Shown here: positions 40,970 through 50,490 of the stretch, in pieces
Numbering within the stretch: position 1 is the first letter of the stretch
How the letters are laid out: every line of letters starts with the position of its first letter
DNA from: VRUE01 sp963824705
GTDB taxonomy: Bacteria; Actinomycetota; Thermoleophilia; Solirubrobacterales; 70-9
Assembly: GCA_963824705.1 (NCBI GenBank)
Contig: CAWGQE010000003.1
Coordinates: 2,170,001-2,234,000, forward strand
Direction: 5' to 3'
Length of the DNA stretch: 64,000 nucleotides
Notes under the pieces: model-generated
Seen by the model: the letters and a program-made list of their open reading frames with translations, nothing else
What the model was told of the DNA's origin: nothing
Database searches by the model: none
Position numbers and translations under genes: made by a program

Positions 40970-42175
40970 ATGCCTTTCGCAAGCACCGCGACGCTGCGCC
41001 GAGAGATCGACGCGCGTATCCCGGAGCGCCCATTCACTGTCGAGTTCTGGGACGGGACCAAGCTGCCCGCCACCGACGGTGACGGTCCCACCTTCTTCAT
41101 CCGCTCCCCGCGAGCGGCCGCCCACGCCCTGCGGGCGCCCGGCCAGCTCGGTCTCGGCCGCGCCTACGTCAGCGGCGAGATCGAGGTCGACGACATGGAC
41201 GCGGTGATCGCACTGCTCGACACCTGGCAGCCGCCGCCGCTCGACCGTGGCGACATCGCCCACCTGGCGCTGGGCGCGGTGCGCGCCGCCGGCGTCCAGC
41301 GCCCGCCGCGGCGGCCAGCCGCGGAGCTGGTGCTGAGCGGCCGCCGCCACAGCAAAGAGCGCGACGCCCGCGCCGTCCGTCACCACTACGACGTCTCCAA
41401 CGACTTCTTCGCCCTCTTCCTCGACGAGTCGATGACCTACAGCTGCGCCTTCTTCGCCGCCGGCGCCGAGACGCTGGAGGCCGCACAGGAGGAGAAGCTG
41501 GAGACGGTCGCACGCAAGCTGGCGCTGCAGGAGGGCGACCGGGTGCTCGACGTCGGCTGTGGATGGGGCGCCTTGCCACTGCGGGCGGCGACGAAATACG
41601 GCGCCAGCGTCGTCGGCATCACCCTCTCCCCCCCGCAGGCGGAGCGGGCGCGCCAACGGGCCGAGCAGGCCGGCGTCACCGACCGGGTCGAGATCCGCGT
41701 CATGGACTACCGCGACCTCGCCGGCGAGCGCTTCGACGCGATCGCCTCGATCGGCATGGTCGAGCACGTCGGCGAGGAGCAGATCGACGTCTACGCCCGC
41801 ACCCTCGCCGGCCTGCTGGAGCCGGGCGGCCGCCTGCTCAACCACGGCATCGCCCGCCTGCGCCACACCGATCCCGACGCCGGCGCCTTCTCCGAGCGCT
41901 ACGTCTTCCCCGACGGCGAACCGCTGCACCTCTCGCGCGTGCTGCTGGCCCTGGAACGGGCGGGGTTCATCACCCGCCACGTCTCCGAGCACGGCGCCGA
42001 CTACGCCGAGACGCTGCGCCACTGGGCGAGGCGCCTCGACGAGAACCTCGACGAGGCGATCCGCCTGGCGGGCCCCGAACGGGTCCGCGTCTGGCGCCTC
42101 TACCTACGCGCCGCGAGAAACGGCTTCGAGAACGGCTTCCTCTCGATCTACCAGGCCCGCTGCAGCCTGGTCTAG
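40970..42175 (+). CDS. Cyclopropane-fatty-acyl-phospholipid synthase-family methyltransferase
   Basis: A 401 aa protein with the CFA layout: an N-terminal lipid-binding region, then AVRHHYDVSNDFFALFLDESMTYSCAFF, the SAM motif VLDVGCGWGALPLRAA, the acidic segment RVEIRVMDYRDL, and IASIGMVEHVGEEQIDVYARTLAGLLEPGG. These match SAM-dependent methylene or methyl transfer to unsaturated acyl chains. With the divergent desaturase it would make cyclopropane- or methyl-branched membrane lipids. It is 11 bp upstream of the metallophosphoesterase. Confidence 0.92.
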   Translation: MPFASTATLRREIDARIPERPFTVEFWDGTKLPATDGDGPTFFIRSPRAAAHALRAPGQLGLGRAYVSGEIEVDDMDAVIALLDTWQPPPLDRGDIAHLALGAVRAAGVQRPPRRPAAELVLSGRRHSKERDARAVRHHYDVSNDFFALFLDESMTYSCAFFAAGAETLEAAQEEKLETVARKLALQEGDRVLDVGCGWGALPLRAATKYGASVVGITLSPPQAERARQRAEQAGVTDRVEIRVMDYRDLAGERFDAIASIGMVEHVGEEQIDVYARTLAGLLEPGGRLLNHGIARLRHTDPDAGAFSERYVFPDGEPLHLSRVLLALERAGFITRHVSEHGADYAETLRHWARRLDENLDEAIRLAGPERVRVWRLYLRAARNGFENGFLSIYQARCSLV

Positions 42176-42186
42176 ATCCCATCCCG

Positions 42187-43020
42187 ATGGCCGCCCTGCT
42201 GGCAATCAGCGACCTGCACGTCGGCCACGCCGCGAACCGGCGCTTCGTCGAGGATCTGAAACCGGGCTCGGACGGCGACTGGCTGATCGTCGCCGGTGAC
42301 GTCGGCGACTCGCTCGAGGACGTCGAGTGGGCACTGACCCTCCTGGCGCAGCGCTTCGCCAAGCTGCTCTGGACACCGGGCAACCACGAGCTGCTCAGCC
42401 CCCGCGACGGCGACGAGCCGCGGGGCGAGGAGCGCTATCGCCGCCTGGTGGATATATGCCGGGCGCTCGGCGTGGTCACTCCCGAGGACCCCTACCCGGT
42501 CTGGGACGGGCCCGGAGGGCCGGTGGTGGTGGCGCCGCTGTTCCTCCTCTACGACTACTCCTTCGGCGACAACGTCGGCGCCGACAAGGAGGAGTCGCTG
42601 CGGCGCGCCTACGACGCCGGCGTCGTCTGCGTCGACGAGTTCCTCCTCGATCCCGATCCCTACCCGAGCCGGGAGGCGTGGTGTCGGGCCAGGGTGCGGC
42701 AGACCGAGGCGCGGCTCGGCGACCTGCCGGCGGAGGCAACGACTGTCCTCGTCAATCACTTCCCCCTGACCGACGCGCCAACGCGGGTCCTCCGCCACCC
42801 GGAGTTCGCGCAATGGTGCGGGACGCGGCTGACCGCGGACTGGCACCGCCGCTTCCGCGCGACGGCGGTCGTCTACGGCCACCTGCATATCCCGCGCACC
42901 ACCCGACAGGACGGTGTCCGCTTCGAGGAGGTCTCGCTGGGCTACCCGCGCGAGCCGGGCCACCCGATGCGGGTCTACTCGGGGCCGAGTCAGATCCTGC
43001 CGGCCGGGATCGCGGCATGA
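42187..43020 (+). CDS. Calcineurin-like metallophosphoesterase
   Basis: A 277 aa protein. The metal motifs are ISDLHVGH, GDVGDSLED, GNHELL, VNHFPL and GHLH, giving a complete dimetal site. Such genes often sit beside 4'-phosphopantetheinyl transferases in actinobacteria, and one has been proposed to counteract that modification; here the stop overlaps the transferase start (ATGA), confirming coupling. ATG 42187 (MAALLAISDLHVG) is the start. Confidence 0.9.
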   Translation: MAALLAISDLHVGHAANRRFVEDLKPGSDGDWLIVAGDVGDSLEDVEWALTLLAQRFAKLLWTPGNHELLSPRDGDEPRGEERYRRLVDICRALGVVTPEDPYPVWDGPGGPVVVAPLFLLYDYSFGDNVGADKEESLRRAYDAGVVCVDEFLLDPDPYPSREAWCRARVRQTEARLGDLPAEATTVLVNHFPLTDAPTRVLRHPEFAQWCGTRLTADWHRRFRATAVVYGHLHIPRTTRQDGVRFEEVSLGYPREPGHPMRVYSGPSQILPAGIAA

Positions 43021-43673
43021 TCGAGGAGATCGTGCCCTCGTCTGCGGTAGCGGTCGACGTTCGCGGCGATCGCACCGAGGTCCAGCTCTTCCCGGAGGAG
43101 GAGGAGATCGTCGGACGCGCGGTGGGGAAACGGCGCCGCGAGTTCGTGACCGGGCGCGCCTGCGCCCGTGAGGCGCTTGGTGGCCTAGGCATCCCCCCCT
43201 GCCCGATAGCCGCCGGTAAGCGCGGTGAGCCACTCTGGCCCGCGGGAGTGGTCGGCAGCATCACCCACTGCAAGGGCTACCGGGCCTGCGCGGTAGCCAG
43301 CACTACGGACCTACTGACGCTCGGCATCGACGCCGAGCCGAACGAGCCGCTGCCCGAAGGCATACTCACCAGCGTCGCACGCCCCGAGGAGCAGCCGGGC
43401 CTGGCCGAACTGGCACGGGCCGAACCGGAGATCCACTGGGACCGGCTGCTGTTCAGCGCCAAGGAGTCCGTCTACAAGGCCTGGTTTCCGCTGGCCGAAG
43501 CCTGGCTGGGGTTTGAAGACGCGCGACTGGAGATAGACCCCCGGGGGGGCTCGTTTGCGGCCCGCCTGCTGGTCCCGGGCCCAAGCGTGAACGGGGTGGC
43601 GCTGAGCGGCTTTCAGGGGCGTTGGCTCGTCCAGGACGGCTTGGTGCTTACCGCAATCGCCCTATCCACCTGA
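43017..43673 (+). CDS. 4'-phosphopantetheinyl transferase (EntD/PptT type)
   Basis: Attaches the phosphopantetheine arm to the carrier proteins of the neighbouring PKS (inference). A 218 aa protein with KRRREFVTGRACAREALGGLG, GVVGSITHCKGYRACAVAS (CoA-binding SITH), the metal motif GIDAEPNEPLP and LFSAKESVYKAWFPL (FSxKESxYKAW). All catalytic residues of the EntD-like class are present. It is 13 bp from the end of the convergent hydrolase gene. Confidence 0.93.
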   Translation: MIEEIVPSSAVAVDVRGDRTEVQLFPEEEEIVGRAVGKRRREFVTGRACAREALGGLGIPPCPIAAGKRGEPLWPAGVVGSITHCKGYRACAVASTTDLLTLGIDAEPNEPLPEGILTSVARPEEQPGLAELARAEPEIHWDRLLFSAKESVYKAWFPLAEAWLGFEDARLEIDPRGGSFAARLLVPGPSVNGVALSGFQGRWLVQDGLVLTAIALST

Positions 43674-43686
43674 GCGCCTCGCGGCT

Positions 43687-44496
43687 TCAGGCGGTTCCGC
43701 CGACGGCGCGCTCCGCAGCCGCCTTCTCGAGAAAGCCGAGGATTGCCGCCTCGGTCTCCGCCGGCGACTCCCAGAGCACGTTGTGGCCGTTGGGCACCGC
43801 GGCCATAGTCAACCGAGAGCCGAGGGCCTCCCGGTAACGCCGGTCGTCGGCGCGGCTGTGGATCGCCGACGTGACCGGCCGGACCAACAGGGTCGGCACG
43901 TCGGCGACCCGCGGCGGGGTCAGCGCCAGCTCGCTCCAGGCGGCGACGACGGCGCTGGGGCTGTACCTAAAACGGAGGCGCCCGTCAGGGCCCGGGCGGA
44001 CGTCGTCGGCGACGTAGGCCCTGACCACCTCCTTCGGGGCGGCGACGATCGAGTCGGAGCTGAGCAGCGCGTTGACCGCCCCGTCCATGGACGCGAAGCT
44101 CCAGTCGAGGCGATCCATTTCGGCTGATTTGAGCGCATAGTCGGCGGGAACCTCGAGCCCAGGATCGAGCAGAACGAGGCCCTCGACGCGCTCCGGCGCG
44201 AAATCTGCCAGCGCCGCGATCATTCGCCCGCCGAAGCTATGCCCGATCCAGGTGGCGCTCTCTATCCCGAGGGCGTCGGCGGTCTCGAGTAGGTCGGCGA
44301 CGTGCGTCCCGGTGGTCCAGGGCGGCTCACGACCCGAGTCGCCGTGCCCGCGTAGATCGACCGAGACGACCCGACGACCGTCCTCGGCGAGGCGCCGACC
44401 GAGACCCTCGAAGATGCCGCCGTGTTGCGTGAGGCCGTGCACGCAGACAACGGTCTCTGCGCGGTCTCCTCCCCAACTCCTCGTGTGAAGCCGCAT
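43687..44496 (-). CDS. Alpha/beta hydrolase
   Basis: A 269 aa protein from ATG 44496. The elbow IGHSFGGRM supplies the nucleophile Ser, with VCVHGLTQHGGIFEG as the oxyanion loop, VLLDPG for the acid region, and the histidine in VPNGHNVLWES. It starts 11 bp downstream of the PKS stop on the same strand, so it is probably transcribed with the PKS. It may hydrolyse, edit or release polyketide intermediates, but a general esterase role is equally possible. Confidence 0.9.
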   Translation of the reverse strand: MRLHTRSWGGDRAETVVCVHGLTQHGGIFEGLGRRLAEDGRRVVSVDLRGHGDSGREPPWTTGTHVADLLETADALGIESATWIGHSFGGRMIAALADFAPERVEGLVLLDPGLEVPADYALKSAEMDRLDWSFASMDGAVNALLSSDSIVAAPKEVVRAYVADDVRPGPDGRLRFRYSPSAVVAAWSELALTPPRVADVPTLLVRPVTSAIHSRADDRRYREALGSRLTMAAVPNGHNVLWESPAETEAAILGFLEKAAAERAVGGTA

Positions 44497-44507
44497 CGAG
44501 GCAGACC

Positions 44508-45200
44508 TTAATGCTCGGGCTCGAGCCGAGCCGCCCAGGCATCGATCGCCTCGGCGGTCTGCTCCGCGGTCTCGCCGATGACCTCGAAGTGGTCGCCGGG
44601 GACGTCGACCGTATCGGTGGTTCGCTGCCAGGCGGGCAGCTCTTCGCCCTCGATCAGCGCCGCCCGCTCCCCTGCCGTAGCGCGGACCATCAGGTCGGGC
44701 ACCGCTATCGATCCGGGCTCCCATTCGGAGATGGTCCGCATGTACCCCCCCATCGCCAGAAGGTGGTCGTCGTCGACGGCGATCGCCTCGTTGCCCATCT
44801 CAAGCAGGCGGCCGATATCGGCCGCGAAGAGCTTCCCGATCCCTTCCCCCAGTGGAATGTAGGCGTCGATCAGGACGAGGCCCAAGGGAGCGCGCTGCAT
44901 CGCCTCCAGTCTTTCCACCAGCCCGCGGGCGATCGCGCCCCCGCTCGAATAGCCGGCGACGACGAAGGGGGCATCGCCGGCCGCTCGCAGAGTCGCGTCC
45001 GTGAGGACCTCCATCGCCGCCCCCCAGCTGGCCGGCAAAGCGTCGCCGCGGCGCGATCCCGGCAGAGCGAGTGCCGTGAGGGGCCGGCAATCGCTCAGTG
45101 CGCGCGCGATCCGCACGAACTGGTGTGGGCCCGATCCGACAATGAACGAGGGCACGCAGACAAGGCGTGCGCCAGGACCACTGTTGCCAATCGCGGCCGC
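44508..45200 (-). other. PKS terminal thioesterase domain
   Basis: Follows the last ACP through a Ser/Pro-rich linker. The alpha/beta-hydrolase type I TE has nucleophile motif GYSSGG (Tyr instead of the usual His), the acid LIDAYIP and histidine DHFEVI, with the lid between. It ends the assembly line, releasing the chain by hydrolysis or cyclisation. Its presence at the C-terminus shows the visible modules are the last ones. Confidence 0.88.
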
Positions 45201-45389
45201 TGAGACATGCGAGCCCAGCTCTGCCGCGTCGCGGAACGAGGGGCGGAATTTCGAAGCCTCCGCCAGCAGCGGCAGAACACCGGCGGACCTGCCTTCGGCG
45301 TGCGAGTGGACGAGCAACGTCGCCAGGGTCGAAGACCCCGGCGACGCATCGGGGCTCGACCCCTCCGTCCCTCCGCTCGACAGTCGTTC

Positions 45390-48300
45390 ACCCAGGAGCC
45401 GCGCCAGCGCCGCAGGGGAGGGATACTCGAAGGCCGCCGTGGGCTCGAGCTCGATACCGGTGGCTACAGCGAGGCGATTGCGCAACTCAAGCGCCCCGAG
45501 CGAATCGAGACCGAGCTCGAGCAGGGTTGCGTCGGGCTCCACGGCCTCGGAGGAGGCATAGCCCAGCACCGCGGCGACTTGCGCGCGAACCAGGCCGAGC
45601 ACGGCCTCGGTCCGCTCAGCCTCCGGCAAGGCAACAAGCTTCCGGCGCTGCGCGGCCGATGCCGTGGCGCGGCGCCGTCGCCGAGCGGGCATGAGTCCTG
45701 AGATCATCGGAGGCAGCAGTCCGGCACTCACCAGGGGACGCAGCGCGGCCCGGTCGATCGCCATCGCGAGCAGCATCGGCTCGGCCTGGAAACGGGCCCG
45801 ATCGAGTAGCTGCAGCCCTTGCTCGGTCGCAATCGGCGCAATCCCGAAGCGGGCGAGGCGCTTGCGGTCGGCGTCGCCAAGGCCGCCTGTCATGGCGCTC
45901 TCGGCCTCCCACATACCCCAGGCGATCGAGGTGGCCGGCAGGCCTTCGGCACGGCGCCGGCATGCGAGAGCGTCGAGGAACGAATTGGCGGCGGCATAGT
46001 TGCCCTGGCCAGGGCCGCCGAGGACGGCGGCAGCAGAGGAATAGAGGACGAACATGTCCAGATCCATACCCGCGGTCAGCTCGTGCAGGTGCCAGGCGCC
46101 ACCCGCCTTCGGGGCGAGGACTCGCCCGATCCTCTCGGCGTTGAGGTCGGCGGTCAGGCTGTCATCGAGAATGCCGGCCGCGTGCACAACGGCGGTCAAC
46201 GGCTGGTCGTCCGGCACTCTGGCAAGCAGCTCTTCGACTTGGTCGCGGTCCGAGACGTCACAGGCGACCGCGCTCGCCTCGCAACCCAACTCGGCCAGAT
46301 CGGCGATCAGCTCGGCGGCTCCCGGAGTGTCAGGGCCGCGGCGACCGGCAAGGAGGATGCGCTTTGTGCCATGGGACCGCGCGAAATGGCGGGCGGCAAT
46401 CGCGCCGAGCCCGGAGAGCCCCCCGGTGATCAGCGTCGTCCCACGCCCGCCGGGCGCAACCGAAGGCTCCTCAACCTGGCCTCCAAACGGTTTCAAGCGG
46501 GGCGCAAACGCGGCCCCGTCGCGCAGTGCAAGCTGGGGCTCAGTGCCCTGCGCAAAGGCGGCTGAGAGGACGCCGCGGGAGGCTTCGCTTTCGTCGCAGT
46601 CGACCAGGACGAAGCGACCGGGGTGCTCGGATTGCGCAGAGCGCGCCAAACCCCAGACCGATGCCGCGACCGGATCTGCCGGCTCGCCGTCGCTCACGGC
46701 CACCGCCCCCTTGACGACGATCGCCATCCGATCCCCGACCCGGCTCTCATCGGAGAGGAAGGTTTGGATCGCGCTCAAGGCCTCGGCCGTTCGGAGGTGC
46801 GCCGCCGCCGCGAGGTCCCCGTTCTCCGTGGAAGCGCACTCGAAGACGTCAAGCGACGGCTCCTCCAGCTCGGTGAGGCTCGTCATGTCCACCTCGCGCC
46901 AATCCAAGCGGAAGAGGGCGTCCGGCTCCCGGGCGGCTACTTGCAGGTCGGCGGAATCGACCTGGCCGAGCACGATGGCGTCGATCGAGACGATTGCGTT
47001 TCCACTCTCGTCGGCGGCATCCAAGCGGATACCTGCCTCGCCGGGGACGATCCGCACGAGCAGCTGGGAGGAGCCGCGTACCTCGCCCAGGGAGATGCCG
47101 AGGAAGCCGGTCGGCATCCGCATCCCCTCCGCAGGGGTCGAGTCGAGTCGGAGGGCCTGCCCGGCCGCGTCCAGGAGCGCGGGGTGCACTCCGAAGCGCT
47201 CGGCTTCCTGGCTTTGCTCCTCGGCCAGCGATACCTCCGCGTAGAGCTCCTCGCCCAGCCGCCAGGCTGCCTCAAGTCCCTGGAAGGCGGGGCCGTACTC
47301 GAGGCCGATCTCGGCGACCTCGTCATAGAAGTCCTCTGTGGCGATCGGCTCGGCGCCTTCGGGGGGCCAGACGGTCGCATCGAAGCCGACAGGCGAGTCC
47401 CCCCCCACCCTGAGAACGGCAACGCCATTGATCCGCCAAGAGCCCTCATCGAGCTCCTCCTCATCCTCGACCAGCTCGGGACGGGAATGAATCGTCAGCT
47501 CGAATCGCTCGGGATCCTCTTCGTCGATCGAAAGCACCGCCTGCAGTAGTAGGGCGCCGGAGTCCGGAAGGGCGAGCTGCGCTCGCACCTCGAGCTCCTC
47601 CAGATACTCCGCACCCACCTCCGCTCCAGCGGCGAGCGCCATCTCGGCAATCGCCGTCCCCGGCAAGATCACCGTGCCGCCGACCACGTGGTCTTTGACC
47701 CAGGGATGGCTCTTCTGGGAGATCCGCCCGGTGAAGATGCGGGTGCCCTCGGTGGCAAGGGAGATCGAGGCGCCGAGCAGGGGGTGATCGGTTGCGCTTT
47801 GGCCCAGAGCAGAGGCATCGCCTGAGCCTGCCATTGATTCCAACCAGTAGCGCCGGCGTTGGAAGGGGTAGGTGGGAAGCTCGGCGGGAGCCTGTGGAGG
47901 CTCTGCGAGCAGGACCTTGAAGTCGGGCTTCGCGCCCGAGGCATGCATCGCGCCCAGGGCGGCGATCAAGGAGGTCGGCTCTGGAGCGTCCTTGCCCAGG
48001 GAGGGAGCGAAGGTCGCCTCTTCCTCTTCTACCGTCTCCGCGGCAAGCGCGGTCAGGGTGGTTCCGGCTCCCAGCTCCAGGTAGCGACCGACTCCCTTGT
48101 CCTTCAGGGATTCGATGCCCTTGGCAAAGCGCACCGCCTCTCTTATCTGGGAGGCCCAGTAGGCGGGGGATGTCGCCTCTTTCTCGCTCAGCTCCTCTGC
48201 GGTCACGTTGGAGACGATCGGGATCCGCGGGGCTTTGAACTCGAGGGTCGAGGCGAGCTGCTCGAACTCCTCGAGCATCGGCTCGATCAGTTGGGAGTGG

Positions 48301-50490
48301 AAGGCGTGGGAGACGTCGAGGCGCTTGGTCTTCTTGTCTTGCTCTTCCTGAAGCGCTTCCCACTCCTCGAGCGCCTCTTCCTCTCCTGAGACGGAGACGG
48401 AGCTCGGCGAGTTGACCGCGGCGATCGTCAGGCCTTCGAACTCCGCGAGGCTTTCCTTGACCTCTTGCTCGCTTGCCCTGATCGAGGCCATCGCCCCGCC
48501 TTTGGGAAGGGCGGCCATCAGGGTTCCCCTTGCCGCGACGAGCTTTGCGGCGTCTTGGAGAGAGAGGACGCCTGAGAGGTGGGCCGCGCTCAGCTCGCCT
48601 ATCGAGTGGCCGATCAGGTAATCGGGGGATAGGCCGAAGTCAGAGATGAGATCGAAGAGGGCGACCTGCAGGGCGAAGATGGAGGCCTGGGTCACGTCTG
48701 TGCGCGAGAGGGTCTTTGCGAGCTCTGTTCCTTCATCGGCAAACACGGCGTCTTTGACCGAGAAGGGCAGGTGCTCTTGGAGTGCCTCGCATGCTCGATC
48801 GAATGCCTTTGCGTAGGTCGGGAAGGCCTCGTAGAGCTCTTTGCCCATCTGCGCCCTTTGGGAGCCCTGTCCCGAGAGCAGGAAGGCTGTCTTTCCCTGC
48901 GTTGCCTTGGCGGTTGCGAGGCCCCGGTGGGAGCTGCCTTTGACCAGTGCGTCGAGGCCTTGCAAGAGCTCCTCCTTGTCGCTTCCGACCACGACTGCCC
49001 TGTGGGACAGCGATGCCCTTGAGGAGAGCAGGGTGTGGGCGACGTCGATCGGGTCCTGGTCGGTCTTCTCGGCGTGGGCGGCGAGCTTTCCCGCGTAGTC
49101 CCGCAGGGCCTCGGGGGTTTTCGCCGAGATCGCCCAGGGGATCGCCGGGGGGCGGGCTTCCTCGTCGCGCTGGGGGGATGGAAGCTCGGGTGGCTCCTCG
49201 ATGATCACGTGCGCGTTGGTGCCCGAGATGCCGAAGGAGGAGACGCCCGCTCTTCTCGGTCGCCCGCCGCGCTTCCACTCCCTGGCCTCGTTCAAGAGCT
49301 CGATCTCCCCGGTGCTCCAGTCGACGTGGGGAGTGGGCTCTGATGCGTGCAGGGTCGGGGGCAGCTCTTCTTCTCTGAGCGCCATCACCATCTTGATCAC
49401 GCCGCCGACTCCCGCGGCCGCCTGGGTGTGGCCGATGTTGGACTTCAGCGAGCCGAGGGCCAATGGGCCGTTGTCCCGCTCTTGTCCGTAGGTGGCCAAG
49501 AGGGCCTGGGCCTCGATCGGGTCGCCGAGGACGGTTCCCGTGCCGTGCGCCTCGACCGCGTCGACCTCGCTCGGCTTCAGGCCCGCGTTTGCCAGGGCCT
49601 GGCGGATGACCCTTTCCTGCGATGGGCCGTTGGGGGCGGTCAGTCCGTTGCTCGCTCCGTCCTGGTTGGTGGCCGAGCCCTTGATCACCGCGAGGATGCG
49701 GCGGTTGTTGCGCTTGGCGTCGGAGAGGCGCTCGAGCAGGAGCAGGCCGCAGCCCTCCGACCAGCCGGTGCCGTCGGCCTCCGCGGAGAAGGACTTGCAG
49801 CGGCCGTCGGGGGCGAGGCCGCGCTGGCGGCTCATGCCAACGAAGATGACCGGTGACGCCATCGTCGTCACCCCCCCGGCCAAGGCCATCTCGCACTCCC
49901 CCGAGCGCAACGCCTGGGCGGCGAGGTGCATCGCCACCAGCGAGGAGGAGCAGGCGGTGTCGACCGTCACCGCCGGGCCCTCGAGGCCGAGGGCGTAGGA
50001 GACCCGGCCGGAGGCGACGCTGCCCGCGATGCCGGTACCGCCAAACGTTTCCAGCTCGGAGGAGGACGCGGTGCTCCCACCGCCGCCGTAGTCGGCATAC
50101 ATGACACCAGCGAAAACCCCGGTAGGGGTGCCACGCAAGGAGGCCGGATCGACCCCGGCGTCCTCCAGCGCCTCCCAGGCGCCTTCCAGCAGCAGGCGCT
50201 GCTGGGGGTCCATCACCAGCGCCTCGCGCGGGCTGATCGAGAAGAAGGCGGGGTCGAAGTCGGCGGCATCCTCGAGGAAGCCCCCGTGACGGACATAGCT
50301 CTTGCCGGCACGCTCCGGGTCGGGATCGTAGAGCCGCTCGACGTCCCAGCCGCGATCCTCGGGGAACTCGACGATGCCGTCGACACCGGACGCGAGCAGA
50401 GCCCAGAGGCCCTGCGGCGAGCCTACCCCTCCGGGGTAGCGGCAGCTGATGCCGACGATCGCGATCGGCTCCTCCGTAAACCTGGAGGCA
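45390..50490 (-). other. PKS module D: KS-AT(malonyl)-DH-KR-ACP
   Basis: KS about 49185-50485 with DTACSSS, HGTGT and SNIGH; its N-terminal half differs from modules B and C (ISCRYPGGVGSPQ, MYADYGGGG), while its C-terminal half is nearly identical to theirs. AT about 48000-48900, malonyl type (GHSIGE, HAFH). DH about 46940-47800 with DHVVGGTVILPG and LLDAAGQ. KR about 45830-46440, LDD type. ACP about 45395-45610 has a divergent sequence (LGLDSLGALEL) compared with the internal ACPs. Confidence 0.87.

Noticed and set aside
38480..42022. 1180-codon open frame on the minus strand
   Set aside because: It covers the real tandem TetR, desaturase and cyclopropanase genes in a wrong frame or strand and has no recognisable domain.
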